Source: Neocallimastix lanati (nom. inval.)
Lineage: Eukaryota; Neocallimastigomycota; Neocallimastigomycetes; Neocallimastigales; Neocallimastigaceae
DNA: 27,500 nt
Direction: 5' to 3'
Assembly (NCBI GenBank): GCA_016946835.1
Contig: JACVTC010000096.1
Location: 235,001-262,500, forward strand
Positions 1 through 12,674 of the stretch are shown piece by piece. The notes below the pieces were generated by a model. That model had not been told where the DNA came from. It did not search any database and was given only the letters and a program-made list of their open reading frames with translations. The number at the start of each line of letters is the position of its first letter. Positions within the stretch are counted from its first letter, which is position 1. Position numbers and translations under genes: made by a program.

Positions 1-310
1 TATAGATATATTAATAAATAAATAAATATATATATATATATAAATATATATATATATAAATAAATAGATATATGAATAAATAAATATATTAATAAATAAA
101 TAAATCAATAAATAAATCAATAAATAACAAAAATAAAAATAAACCATTAAAATTTTATTTATTATTTATTGATTGATTTATTAATAAATATTATCGTTTT
201 TTAGATATATGTATTAGAAATTATTTATATATTATTATTTAACACTTTATTAAAAAATTAAAGAGAGACATTAATATATATATATACAATATAAATAAAA
301 TTTGACTTAC
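1..310. other. AT-rich spacer, probably part of intron 2 of the left 7TM gene
   Basis: Almost only A and T, with TAAA and TA microsatellites. Because exon 2 of the minus-strand gene ends with a good donor at 310-309, this stretch should be the start of intron 2, whose far end lies outside the window. No exon resembling exon 3 of the paralogue is present here. Confidence 0.55.
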
Positions 311-1150
311 GTTCCAGTTAAATATACTTGAATAGCAATTAATACAAAAATATATTGTAATTGGAAACTAAATTCCTGTACAATCATATTCTGAACAAAT
401 TCTGCTTTTAAAATTGTAATAGCATGGAAAATCATAGCTATTTTAAATATTTGTTATAAATTTAAATATATTGAAGCAAATATAAATAGTGTTTGATTAT
501 TATTATTATTATTATTGTTGTTGTTGTTTTATCCGAATAATTATCGTCATCATGGATAATTAATTATTACAATATTTATATATATATATATATAAAATTT
601 TATTAATATTATTTATATACAAAAATAAAAATAAAAAAAAATAAAAAAAAAAAAAAAAAGTTATTTCAAATTGATATAATATATTGGATAAATTTATATG
701 TTAATCAATAGGTTTAAAACATTTTAAAAGTAATTTATAAGTAGATAAATAAAAAAGTAATTAATATACATATAAAATATTAAAAATTTATATATATATA
801 TGTATATATATAAATTGATATTTATATTACGAAATATATATATATATATATATAGAAATAAATAAAAATAAATAAAAATAAAACTTACTATAAGAATATA
901 ATAATAAAAAGATTAATAAACCATCGATAGAAGCAATACCATAGGGTGTGATAAGATTTCGACGTTTGATTCCCATACGATAGATGATGAGAACAGAATC
1001 GAGAAGGGAGACACCGATAGCAATAACCGATTTAATGTAGTAAACGGAACGATAGTAGGCATCATCTTGACAATTATATACATTGAGATTCCACCTACAT
1101 ATATTTTTTTCTATATCTTCTTCTTGGAAATAATTATCTAAACTTGACAT
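311..1150 (-). CDS. Seven-transmembrane protein, left paralogue, partial (exons 1 and 2 only)
   Basis: Two exons are visible: exon 1 from 1150 to 889 and exon 2 from 437 to 311. Exon 1 starts at ATG 1150 (MSSLDNYFQEEDIEKN), ends in phase 1 before GTAAGT (888-883), and exon 2 follows a TAG acceptor and ends in phase 2 before GTAAGT (310-305). Exon 2 is 127 nt, exactly the length of exon 2 in the complete copy at 9226-9100, with matching phases. The protein has an N-terminal segment with two conserved cysteines (NICRWNLNVYNC), a first membrane helix (about residues 38-59), a second across the exon junction, and a third ending in IAIQVYLTG. Exons 3-5 lie beyond position 1. The family is not recognised; a GPCR-like receptor or another fungal seven-helix protein is possible, with no DRY-type motif seen. 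Confidence 0.85.
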
Positions 1151-1439
1151 TATGATATTATTAAATATGATTACTATTTTTACATTAATTATATATTATA
1201 TACTGTAATTTTTCTCTTTTTTCTTTTTATTTATTTATTGTTATTTTTTGTTTTTCTTTTTGAATTTTTATGCTTTGAAATTTTTATTTAATAGATTAAA
1301 ATCTATATTATATTACGAAGAAGAAAAAAATTTTTTTCTTCTTTTATTTTTCCTTTTTTTATTTCTTTTTTCTTTTTTTTTTTTTTATTTATTTTTATTT
1401 TTATTTTTATTTTATTTTATTTTATTAATAATAATAATA

Positions 1440-1472
<33 letters not shown>

Positions 1473-4379
1473 TTCAATTTTTAAACTTTATTGTTTTTTT
1501 TTTTTATTTTATTTTATATTTTTTTTGAATTATTATTAAATTAATTGTTTCTAGTATTGTTATTATTATTGTTTTATTATTTTCTTTTCCCTAATTTTAT
1601 TTTATAGAAATAATAATAATAATAATAATAATATTGTATAATTAATATCAAAAAAAAAAAAAAAAACACTATTTTTTTCTTTCTTAATTTTGTTGTTTAA
1701 TAATAATTTTAGATTAATATATTTAAAAATAATGGTTTAATATATTTAAAATTTATATTATAATAAAAGAAATTATATAGAGGAAATAATAATTAGTATT
1801 ATATCTATATATAAAATTATATCATTTTTTAAAAAAAATTTTATAAAATAAAAGAAATATTCATATTTTTTTATTATTATTATTATTTACCTTTTTCCTT
1901 TATAATTAAAAATATGAAAAAACTTATACAGATACTATATACAAATAAAAAAAAAAAAAAAAAAAGTATATTTCTTTTTCTTATGTGTACTTTTGTTTTA
2001 TTGTATACATAAATTTATAATAATTATATTATTATTAATTATTATTATTAATTATTATATATATAATTAAATTGAGAAATTTAATTTTATTATATATTTA
2101 TATATTTATTTTTTTTGCTTTTAACTTTTCAATGTTATCAAGATTTAAGGGTATTTTTTTTTTTTATTTTATTTTATTTTTTTTTTATAAAATAAAAGTA
2201 AAAGGTAAATATTATAATAAAAAATAATAATATATGATATAACAATACAATGACAATAATAATAAGTAATAAAACTTTGTATTTTATATGTATAAATATA
2301 TAAATATTATTATTAGTTTAAATAACTTACCGAAAATTAAAATGGTTCAACTCTTTATAAAAATAATTAATTATCTTTAATGAGTTTCCTTTATTATTAT
2401 TTATATTTATACTTTATTCTTAATTTAATATTTTTTTTTTTTTTTTCTTTTCTTTTCTTTTCTTTATTTATACATTAAACCAAAAAAATATTTACCAAAA
2501 TTGTTATTGTAATTTTCCTTTTTCTTTTTATTTTTCAATAATTATTATTATTATTAATATATATTTATGAAGTTGTTGTGATTACTTTCTATATCAATAG
2601 ATAAATTTTAATTTATTTTTTTTTCTATTAATATTAAAACTTTCTCTTTTTTTATTATTTAAATATGAATTGTTTTATTTATTATAAAATTTCTTTCTTA
2701 TATAATTGAGTTTCTTAAATTAATTTTTCAAATAGATTATATATACATAAATAGAGATGGGTATTCCTTATTATACTCAATATCTATATTATTATTATTT
2801 TTTTTTTTAATTCTAAATGGTATATGAAAAAATTATATATATAATTACTGTATTTTTAAGAATTATATTCAAAAAAAAAAAATTGTATCCACGTTTTTAT
2901 TTTTTTCTTTCTTTATACTTTTTTTTTTTTTTTTTATTTGGGACGTTTCATAAACAATACATTATTGTTTATAAATTATGAGGTAAGAAAAGCATAAATT
3001 TCTATTTTACAAAAATATTAAAAAGAATTCTATATTAATAATAATGAAGATAATAATGATTGAAAAAAAAAAAAGCTTATTGAATATTTCGCTTTATATA
3101 ATTTGATTATGAAAAAATAAAAAAAGATAATAATAAGAAGGAAAATATTTTTTAATTTATTATCAAAATAAAAAATAAAATATTTTTTCTTATGTTTTTT
3201 TTTTTTTTTTTATTTAATTTAAAAAAAAAAAAAAAAGAATGTTAATTGACAAAACAAAATAGTATTAGTCAATAAAATTGTTGAAAGTTCTCTATTTTTT
3301 TTTTTCTTAATTAATTTTATTTTAACTTAAATTAAGAAAAGAATTATTTTTTTTATAAAAAATAAATATATATATTATTATATATTATTATATATTATTA
3401 TATATTATTATATAAATAATTCAATATAAAAATTAACAAAAAAAAAAAAAAAAAAGAGAGTGAAAATTTTTCTTATTAACTTTTTAATAAGAATTTTTCT
3501 TTTCAATTATTCTTTTATTTATTTATTTTTTTTTTTAGTAAATAAATAAAAAAAAAAAAAAAAATATAAAATATAAAATAAAATAAAATAAAGAAAATTA
3601 TAAAAATATAAAAAATAAAATAAAAATAATAATAATGAAAAAGTTGCTTATTTTATTTATTTTATATATAAAATTAATTTTTATTATTTTTTATTATTTT
3701 TTATTATTTTATTATTTTCTTTATTTTTTTTAACAAATAAAAAAAAAAATAATTTAATATAAAAATTAAAAATTAAAAAAAAATTAAATTTTTATAATAA
3801 TTAAAGTTTATACTTAATAAAAAATAAAATTAATTATTTAATTAATTAAACAAAAAAAAATAGATAATATATTTAGAATATATTCTAACTATATATTATT
3901 TTATATTAATAATTAAAATTTTTTTTATTTTTGTTCAATATTGAAAATGTTTGGATTTGTGAAACATCCAAAAAAAGAAAAAAAAAAATAAAAAGAAAAT
4001 TATATATTGAATTAAATGAATAAAACAAATAATAAATAAATAAATAATAAAAAAGAATATTAATAAATAAATAATTAAATAATTAAATAATAAATAATTA
4101 AATAATAATTATTTTGTGACACATACTAAAAAAAAATTTTTTTTTAAAATCTTTATACATCCAATTTTAATAAATTTTAAATAAATTAGAATCAAATCTA
4201 ATATGTGGAAGATGAATGATTTTAATATAAAATATATTAGTCAAAAAAGTTGATAATATATATAAATGAATAAAAAATAAACAAATAAATAAATAGTATT
4301 TATTTAAATGCATATATAATAATAATTTAAATAAATTAATACAATATTTACCATTTTTTTATTGTATTGTTGGAACTAA
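1151..4379. other. Gene-free AT-rich spacer
   Basis: Upstream of the left 7TM gene. It consists of T and A homopolymers, ATT/TAA trinucleotide runs (for example 1425-1475) and TTTC runs. The open frame at 1248-1484 encodes only Phe/Leu/Ile from these runs and is not credible. Small structured spots are a 10-bp inverted repeat at 2950-2972 and a TTTGGAT/ATCCAAA inverted repeat near 3954-3976. No exon was recognised. Confidence 0.7.
2950..2972. repeat. Perfect 10-bp inverted repeat
   Basis: ATAAACAATA at 2950-2959 is followed, after the spacer CAT, by its exact reverse complement TATTGTTTAT at 2963-2972. It includes C and G, which makes it less trivial than the surrounding A/T palindromes. It could be a binding site (two inverted ATAAACA motifs) or chance. 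Confidence 0.5.
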
Positions 4380-4735
4380 ACCAAGAATAAATACAATAAA
4401 TATACATAATAAATATAAATATATATAATAAATATAAATATACATAATAAATATAAATAAATAATAAATATAAATATACATAATAAATATAAATATACAT
4501 AATAAATATAAATAAATAATAAATATAAATATACATAATAAATATAAATATACATAATAAATATAAATAAATAATAAATATAAATATACATAGTAAGTAT
4601 AAATAAATACAATAAATATACATAATAAATATAAATATACATAAGTATAAATATACATAATAAATATAAATAAATATAATAAATATAAATATACATAATA
4701 AGCATAAATATGCATAATAAATATAAATATACATT
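4380..4735. repeat. Minisatellite with a 55-bp higher-order unit
   Basis: Blocks of AATAAATATAAATATACAT (19 bp) alternate with a 17-bp variant AATAAATATAAATAAAT. From about 4446 the order 17+19+19 recurs with a 55-bp period (starts near 4446, 4501 and 4556). All three overlapping minus-strand open frames here (Tyr/Ile/Leu-only proteins) are translations of this repeat and are not genes. Confidence 0.85.
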
Positions 4736-4867
4736 TTTTTTTTTTTAGACAGGGAAGAGAATGCACTTCCATAATTTTATTATAATATATACATGTAGGC
4801 AAAAAGTACATTTGAAATTAAAAATAAAAATAAAAGTTAAAAAAATAAAAAATAAAAAAAGCTTAAA

Positions 4868-5725
4868 ATTACTATGTATTTTGGCAAGTTGTACTATGCT
4901 GGAATTTTTCCCTTCCTAACAAATAAAAAAGTAATAAAACCTAGAAGTAACATCTTTATAGAAGATAGTGCAGTGTCCACTAAAACTCTCCCCGGATTCA
5001 TCATTTATTGAATTACTAGGGCGAGATTCATCCTTCGTAGAAATAGATGATGATCCTGTATTGTCATTATGCCTTATCAGTACGACGTCGTCGCTTTTGG
5101 TTTAAGTTTGGTATTTTGGGAATACCTATCAAATAATAGCTCAAGCAAACTACTTATGAAAGGTATTACGCTAGTTAAGAATTCCGTCAAGCCCACAATT
5201 TTTTTGGAACAGGTGACGCGGATGAACCTTTGAAAAGTAGTTCATTTAATTGTCTCCGCTCCCCTTCTATCGAAATGTAGCTCATTTAAAGCTAAAGTTT
5301 CACCAAGAAGGAACAAGTATATATAATGATTGATATAATCTTCAAAATCAGGAATAGAGTCATAGGAAGAAAGAGGGACTAAAACGCTCTAATCTTACTA
5401 ACAAACAAAACATAGAGATCATCCATAAAATTTAAAGAATTCCATCGAAAAGATACAAGAGTATTGATTACCTTCGACACAACAGGGGCAAGTCGAAGTT
5501 CAACATCATCAATGTTATTAGATTTTCTTGATCATCAATGTTATTAGATTTTCTTGACTTGTTCTTTTGTTTTTTTTTTAAGTTTATTACACAGGGACCA
5601 GTTAATTTTAGCTGTTTCAGGAATTTTTTTTTTTTTTTTTCTCTTAGGAAATTTAAAACTTCGAAAAAGTTGAAAAAATCATTTTTGTGTTTTATTAACC
5701 CTAATAATGAAGTACGAGCTCATAC
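4868..5725 (-). pseudogene. Decayed coding island, unidentified (transposon relic suspected)
   Basis: This stretch is visibly richer in G and C than its surroundings. Reading the minus strand from high to low coordinates, protein-like frames succeed one another with shifts. A Lys-rich frame (about 5640-5530) comes first. A frame around 5534-5379 contains DDVELRLAPVVSKVINTLV and then a segment ending VSKIRAF before TAG. A frame from 5388 to about 5080 reads SVLVPLSSYDSIPDFEDYI and is interrupted by a single TGA at 5244-5242. A Ser-rich frame from about 5095 to 4918 contains NDNTGSSSISTKDESRPSN and ends at TAG. No single frame spans the region and no family was recognised. The break-up, the 26-bp duplication inside it and its composition all suggest a dead mobile-element or gene copy. 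Confidence 0.45.
5505..5556. repeat. 26-bp perfect tandem duplication
   Basis: The unit at 5505-5530 (starting ATCATCAATG, ending TTTTCTTG) is repeated exactly at 5531-5556. Because 26 is not a multiple of three, it shifts the minus-strand frame that runs through it, consistent with a disabling mutation in the decayed coding island. Confidence 0.9.
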
Positions 5726-5809
5726 CTTGGAAAAAAAAAAAAAAAAAAAAAAAAAATAAAAAAAATAAAAATAAAATAAAAAAAAAAAAAAAAAGCTTTT
5801 TAATCTATG

Positions 5810-6070
5810 GAATAATATTTCAATAGTAGTTAGGGATCTTACTAATTACTTGAGCCAATAGTTTACTAGGGGACCAAGAATTTAAGGTCATGGATAAAAA
5901 ATAAGGCTATAATTGTTATAATTGTTCATATGATTACCGAAGCAGTAGAAACCACGATGGAGAAGGGAATAGTATTAACTTAAGCTAGAAGCATCCATAT
6001 TTAGAGTTTATTGAGAAAAGATCTGACTAGATTTCTATTTAATGTGAATTGAATATAAGGATTGTATACC
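5810..6070 (+). other. Mixed-composition island, possible zinc-knuckle relic
   Basis: On the plus strand, a frame contains VVRDLTNYLSQ followed by stops, and a second frame contains GYNCYNCSYDYRSSRNH before ending at a TAG. The CxxC followed by Tyr/Asp/Arg residues is reminiscent of a mutated retroelement CCHC zinc knuckle, but the His and last Cys are not in place. Separated from the minus-strand island by A-rich sequence at 5730-5795. Assignment is tentative. Confidence 0.25.
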
Positions 6071-6343
6071 AAAGAATTATATATAAAATATTAACATTTT
6101 AGGTTTACTGAATAATAAATAATAAACAATCCAATAATGGAATAATAGTTATTATTGTTAAAATAAATATATATAATAAAAGTTTTTAAATTATATATTA
6201 ATTAAGAAATAAAAATAAAAATATAATAAAGTCTTTATTTTATTATATATATATATATATTTTTTTTTAAATAATATATCTTTAATTAATTATACTTTTA
6301 ATTATTTTATTTATTTATTTATTTTTATTTATTATTTTATTTA

Positions 6344-6374
<31 letters not shown>

Positions 6375-7180
6375 TTTTTTTTTTTTTTTTTTTTTAAAAA
6401 ATGTTTTTATACATAAATTTCTTTTTTTTTTTTTTTTTTTATTTTTTTTTTTTTTTTAAAAATATAGAATTTTTTTCTTTTTTTATTTTATAATATAATA
6501 AAAAAAAAAAAAAATTAAAATTAAAATTAAAAAAAAAAAATTAGTAATAAAATTAAAATAATAGAAATAAAATTCCCCTTTTTTATTTATACTTTTAATT
6601 TAATTTTTTTTTATTCTATTCTTTCCCCTTATATATATTATGTGATATATAATATATAAAGTGGTTTAAAGTTTATAATTTAAAAAAAAAAAAAAAAATA
6701 TTGAAAATGAACTATATATTTATCATAATAAAATATTAATAATAAATTAATATAATTATCATTTTTCAAATATTTTTTTTTTTTTTTTTTGTTTTGTTGT
6801 AATAGTTTTTTTTTTTATTATTATTTTTATTTCCTGTCAATTCCGGTTTTTTTTTTTTTTTTTTTTCCCATAATGAAACTATGATTCATATATATTGAAA
6901 TATAAATTATTTATATTTATATTTATTTATCTATTTTTTTTTTTTTTTAATGATATATATGATACATATATTATACATAGACATTATACATATGTATATA
7001 TTATATATAATAAATTATATATATCTTTTTTTTTTTTTTTGGATGAAGGATACTTTTATATATATATATTAGTGATTCCTTCTATTATTCTTTTTTTTTT
7101 TTTTTTTTTTTTTTTCAAATTAAAAAAATTGAAAAAAAAAAATGAAAAAAAAAAAAAAAATAATAACAATAATAATTAAA
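6071..7180. other. Gene-free AT-rich spacer
   Basis: Downstream of the complete 7TM gene. It contains long T runs (6370-6440, 6775-6865, 7090-7115), TA runs and A runs. The open frame at 6895-7179 is made of homopolymer codons and TA-repeat codons and is rejected. I see no exon or RNA gene. Confidence 0.7.
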
Positions 7181-7660
7181 TTATATTATATTAAATTGAA
7201 TTCGACTATTTCGACTATTATTAGAGGAACCCTTTGAACTCTTTGATCCTTTTGATCCTTTGGTACTTTTATTAGAAGTTTTAGAAACACTCATACGATA
7301 ATAGTCATCATAGTGAGTTGATGGGAAGATAGCAATGACTTCTGTATGTGCCTCACTAAATTATTTTATGTATAAAAAAGAAAATAAAAAAAATAAAAAA
7401 AAAGAAAAAAATTAATTTTTATGGTTGTCGTTATTTTATTATCATGGTTATAGTTTTTAATATTGTTATTGTTATGAGAGGGTTGTTATGATTGTTTTTG
7501 TTGTTATTATTTATCAATTTTTTATATATAATTTAAGTAGTTGTAATTTAAGCATTTTTGAGATTTTAAATATATCAATCATAGATATAATGATAAAATT
7601 ATATATATATATATAAAATGAAAATAGATATAATAATAATATATATTATATAAATAAATA

Positions 7661-7696
<36 letters not shown>

Positions 7697-8749
7697 TATT
7701 ATTATTATTATTATTATTTTATTAAATAAATTTATATATAAAAAGAAAAAATTATTATTTTTTTTTATACCCATAAACAATACTAAGTAAAACAATAAAA
7801 GTAAGAGCAGGAGGAATTAAATTCATGGAAATACAGAGAATCTTCGACAGCCAAGCCTTATATACTACAAAAATTAAATTCTCACAGATGGCCATAGAGG
7901 CAAACACAGCACAAAAGAAGATCATAATAACGTAACAGGCACTATTAATCCATTTCATCTATTAATTAATAAGAGATAAAAAAAAAAAAATATTGATTTC
8001 AATATATGTATATTTATTTAATAATTATATTTGAAAAATAAATAATAAATAATAAATTATTAAATTATAAATAATAAATTATCAAAAAATAAATTAATAA
8101 CTAATATACTATTGATAAGAAATAAACTATGCATTTTTGAAATTGGAAATATATAAATATAAGAAATATATATATATATATAATGGGTATCTTTCTATCT
8201 ATAATATTTAATTTTTATTTTTATTGTTTTTCTTTTTTCTTTACCTTAATAAGTGCAATGTTAATTGGAATGATGACATTGGGTCTCAATTTTTTGGAAC
8301 GATACATATCCTCCAGAGATCGCTTAGCTGCATTTTTTAAATTGATACCGAAAAGAAGGAAGAGGATGAAAGTTATAAAACAAGCTAATGAAAAAGTAAT
8401 GTAGGTGAAATAAGACCAAACGGTATACTGCAGTTTATATTTATTTAATATGTTATCTACCACGGCTGATTTTGACTTATCGGAGGAAGAAGAACTCTTA
8501 AGAATAGTCGAATCAGAACTTGTATAGAAATAATTTCTGGAACGACCAATAAAATAAGTTCCTATCAATTCTATTGATAACCATACCACTAAGGCAGCAA
8601 GAGATATAAGGTTTGTCACTCTAGGTCTTGGGAAAATAAATTTAGAACCTTGATATCTCGGAGAAGCATTTAAACTAATTTAATATTTAAATATATATTA
8701 GGAATAAATATATGTATATATATAAACATTTATATATTTATATTTTATT

Positions 8750-8796
<47 letters not shown>

Positions 8797-9970
8797 AGAA
8801 TTATTGATAAATTTAAAAAAAAAAGTAGAAATAAAATAAAATAAAATAAAATAAATATAATATAAAATATACAATAAATAAATAAAAAGAGATATATTTG
8901 TATATATATATATATAAAATTAAAATATTAATTCATCAAGAAAGCAAAAAAGCATTATTTAATATATATATATAAAATATATAATAAAAAAAAAGTTATA
9001 AAAGTAATAATAATATATAATTATTTTTATGTTTAATTAATTGTTAATGTATTTAATTGTTATTTATAATATTTATATTATATATATAATTAAACTTACG
9101 TTCCCGTTAAATAAACTTGAATTGCTATTAACAAAAAGATATATTGAGATCGAAAACTAAATTCTTGAATAATAAAATTGGTAATATATTCGGAACCAAT
9201 AGTGGTAACACAGTGATATATCATTGCTTTTTTTTTAAAAAAAAACATAAATAAAATAAAATAAAATTTAATGAAATGTAATATATATATTAAAATACAT
9301 AAATTTAATTTTTTCGTAATTATTTAAAAATAAAAGTATAAATAAAAGCATATAAAAATTTTAATATATCAATTAAATTTTTTCATAATTATTTAATATA
9401 TATATATATTAGACAAAAGCATAAAAAATTTTTAATGAAAAAAATATTAATAATTATATATATTTTTTTATCCAACAATTTATTATTTGTAAATATTTAA
9501 ATGAATATTCATACAAAAAGATTATTTTTTATTAAAAAACACAATAATAATATTAATAAATAAATTAAATTAAATATTTATTTAATAGTATATTATATTT
9601 ATATACATTGAAAATGATAAATATTTTTATTATTGGAATTATATATATATTTATCTGTATAAAACTTAATTAATGAAAGAAAAAAATAAAAATAAAATTT
9701 ACCATAGGAATAAAGAGTGGTAAAGATTAAGAGACCATCAATGGAAGCCATCCCATAAGGAGTAAAAATATTTCTACGTTTTATTCCGATACGATAGATG
9801 ATAAGAACGGAATCCAGTAGAGAGACGCAAACTGCTACAACTAATTTAATGTAATAAATGGAACGAAAATAGGCTTCATCTCTACAATTATAAACATTTA
9901 GATTCCATCGACAAATATTTTTTTCTATATAATCTTCTTGATAATAATTATTTATATCCATATTGGCCAT
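7181..9970 (-). CDS. Seven-transmembrane protein, complete five-exon gene (395 aa)
   Basis: Exons on the minus strand are 9970-9703, 9226-9100, 8674-8245, 7958-7771 and 7355-7181. Junction phases (1, 2, 0, 2) fit throughout, and the summed coding length is 1188 nt ending in TAA at 7183-7181. Donors are GTAAAT, GTAAGT, GTAAAG and a weaker GTATAA; acceptors are AAG or TAG. The protein has an N-terminal domain with Cys20 and Cys29, then seven hydrophobic segments at about residues 38-60, 73-95, 112-131, 152-175, 217-241, 279-300 and 317-338. A Ser-rich loop lies between helices 4 and 5, and a Ser/Lys/Asn-rich hydrophilic tail follows (339-395, with repeated KGSK). It is probably a membrane receptor or transporter-like protein; no signature motif was recognised. 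ATG at 9970 was chosen; Met4 at 9961 is the alternative. It is paralogous to the partial gene at 311-1150. Confidence 0.9.
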
Positions 9971-11745
9971 ATTGATTTATATCTATATCTATATTACTAT
10001 TACTATAGTACTATAAAAATGTTTATATTTTATTATACTATATTGTATTGTATTATATTTTATTGTATTATATTTAAACTTGTAAATTATTTTAATTATA
10101 TTTTATATTGTAATATTGTTTATATTGATATTGTGTTGTAATAATAAAAATAATAATATAGTTTTCATTCAAATCATAAAAATTTCATTAGTAATCTATA
10201 ATAATTATATAATAATCACTATTTATGCTATTTATATTATTTATATTTATATTATTTATATTATTTTTTTGTTTTTTGATATTTATTTACAATTTTTATC
10301 ATATCTATTAAACTATATTATTATTATTATTATTATAATCTTTTTTATGTTACCCTATTACTATGAAATAAAAATATGTTATAAATATTTTTATTAATTA
10401 TTAAATTAAATTATATTAATAGATATATATTTATTTTATATATTATATATTATATATTATTTATTATTTATAATTTATATATATTATTTATAATTATTTT
10501 TATTGATAAAATTTGAAACAAAGATATACATATATATTATTTCTTTTTTTTTTTTTCCTCTCTTGAAAAATTTTATAATAATTTTTAAAATTACATATAA
10601 AGTGTTTTATTTTATTGTGGTCTATTACTTTTAATATTTGTATTTTTTTAAAAAAAAAATCAAATACTTATTAATATTCTACATTCTACCTAAAATAAAA
10701 ATGCTTATTATTTATTTTTTTTTATAATATATATAAATATTATTTTAAAAATAGTTGGAGTATTTTATATTATATTATACTATTTTTCTCTTTTTTTTAT
10801 ATATATATATATATATATTATTTTTATATTAATTATGTAACATATATATTAAAAAAGAAAATATTTATGAATTTTTTGTTATTTTGCTATGTACTTTTTT
10901 TTCTTTCTTTTCTTTTACTTTTATGTTGATTTATTTATTTATTATTAGTTTTTTTTTTTTTTTTATTTATTTTTATATTGATTTATTTTTTTATTATTAA
11001 TTTTCTTGTTTTAATTTTGTTCTATGTTGATTTATTTTTTAATTATTATTCTTGTTTTGTTTTATTTTGCTTTGTTTGCTTGAATGTTTTTTTTTTTTTT
11101 TATTTAATATTATGATATTTTATTTTTATTTTTTTTAATAAATTTATTAAATAAAATAAGTTTACTTGATTTTAAAAAAAAAAATAAAATAAAATAAAAT
11201 AAAATTAGTTCCTATATTTTATTATATAAGTATATATATATTTTTGTTTTGTTTTGCTTTGCTTATTACTCTATAAAGAGATTATACTTTTCTAATATCA
11301 TAATATTTTACCTATTAATTAATTTTTTATCTATTTAATTTTTTTTTTTTTTTATTATTAAAAAAAATATAATTTAATTTCTTTTTTTCTATTTTATTAT
11401 ATTATAAATTAGGTAATATGGTTTTAAAAAAGAAAAGAAATTAAAAATAGATATTTTGTAAAAACACTTTTTTATTTATTTATATAAAACTTTTTTATTG
11501 TTTATTTTTTTATTTTTTTTTTTGTATTGTTTATTTATTATTATTATTTTTTTAGAATCTACATTAATTCTAAATAAATAAATAAAAAAATAACAATAAT
11601 AATAATCTAAATATAATATTTAATATTTCATTATTAAATTTGATGTAATATTTAAAAAATTATATTAGATTGAAATAAAAATTTTTTTTTTTTTTTTATT
11701 TTTAATTTTTATTTGATTTTGTTTTTAAATTTATTTTTACGAAAG

Positions 11746-11782
<37 letters not shown>

Positions 11783-11850
11783 TTTTCTTTTCTCTTTTAT
11801 ACAAATAAAAAAAAAAATAAAAAAAAAAAAAAAAAGGAAAGATAAAAATA
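9971..11850. other. Gene-free AT-rich spacer upstream of the 7TM gene
   Basis: The 5' flank of the complete 7TM gene. It consists of TATTG, TTTA and ATT runs, T homopolymers and a poly-A run at about 11748-11780. The two plus-strand open frames at 9938-10397 are Ile/Tyr/Leu strings read through microsatellites. No conserved promoter element was recognised, and the 5' flank of the left paralogue is not visibly similar. Confidence 0.65.
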
Positions 11851-11854
11851 AAAA

Positions 11855-12085
11855 TTTATATATATTTTATTATATTTATTATATTTATTTATTATTTATT
11901 TATTTATTATATTTATTATATTTATTTATTATTTATTTATTTATTATATTTATTATATTTATTTATTTATTATATATATTATATTTATTTATTTATTTAT
12001 TTATTTATTATATATATTATATTTATTTATTTATTTATTTATTTATTATATATATTATATTTATTTATTTATTTATTTATTAATA
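11855..12085. repeat. TTTA/TATTATAT tandem repeat array
   Basis: Runs of TTTA of changing length are punctuated by TTATTATATTTATTATA or TTATTATATATATTATA. The runs become longer towards the right, which is typical of stepwise expansion inside a compound satellite. Confidence 0.85.
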
Positions 12086-12674
12086 AATAAAATTAAAGTT
12101 TAATAAAAAAAATTTTTTTTTTCTTTTTCTTTTTTTCTTTTTTGTTTTTTGTTTTTTTTTTTCATTTTTAGAAAATTTTTTGAAAATCAAAAAAAAAATC
12201 AAAAATTAATAATTAAATCCATAAATAAATGGACAAATAGATAAATAAAGTATATTTAATAAATGTATATATATTTAATAAATAAATAAATAAATAAATT
12301 TTATATAAAAAAAATGAAAAAAGAAAAAAAAATTTTTATTAATAAATTAAATTTTTTAAATGTTACACAAATCAAAATTAAAAAAATTAAAAAATATTAA
12401 AAAAATTAAAAAAAATGGAAACAAATAAACTTTAAATAATAATAAAAAGTAAATTCATAAACATTTTTAAAAGTGGATGTAAAAAAAAAGATTAAAAAAA
12501 ATTGAAATCCCTTTTTCTTTTTTTTCTTCTTTTTTTCTTCTTTTTCTTTTTCTTTTAAAAAGGTTTATAAATTCTTAAACTTCAAATTTAACATAATATA
12601 AATTAAAAAAAAAATAAAAAGTAAATAAATATTAATCCTAATTTAAATAAAAAATAAATAAAAGGTTAAGTTTT

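Noticed and set aside
1248-1484. Plus-strand Phe/Leu/Ile open frame
   Set aside because: Encoded by T-rich homopolymer and ATT trinucleotide runs.
4348-4811. Three overlapping minus-strand open frames of Tyr/Ile/Leu/Phe
   Set aside because: They are translations of the 55-bp satellite in three frames; composition is wholly dictated by the repeat.
6895-7179. Plus-strand 94-codon open frame
   Set aside because: Low-complexity TA, T and A runs; no conserved segment.
8183-8404. Plus-strand 73-codon open frame
   Set aside because: Lies opposite exon 3 of the 7TM gene and across its donor site; the minus-strand reading is supported by splice phases and paralogy.
9938-10397. Two plus-strand Ile/Tyr-rich open frames
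   Set aside because: Microsatellite translation in the 5' flank of the 7TM gene.
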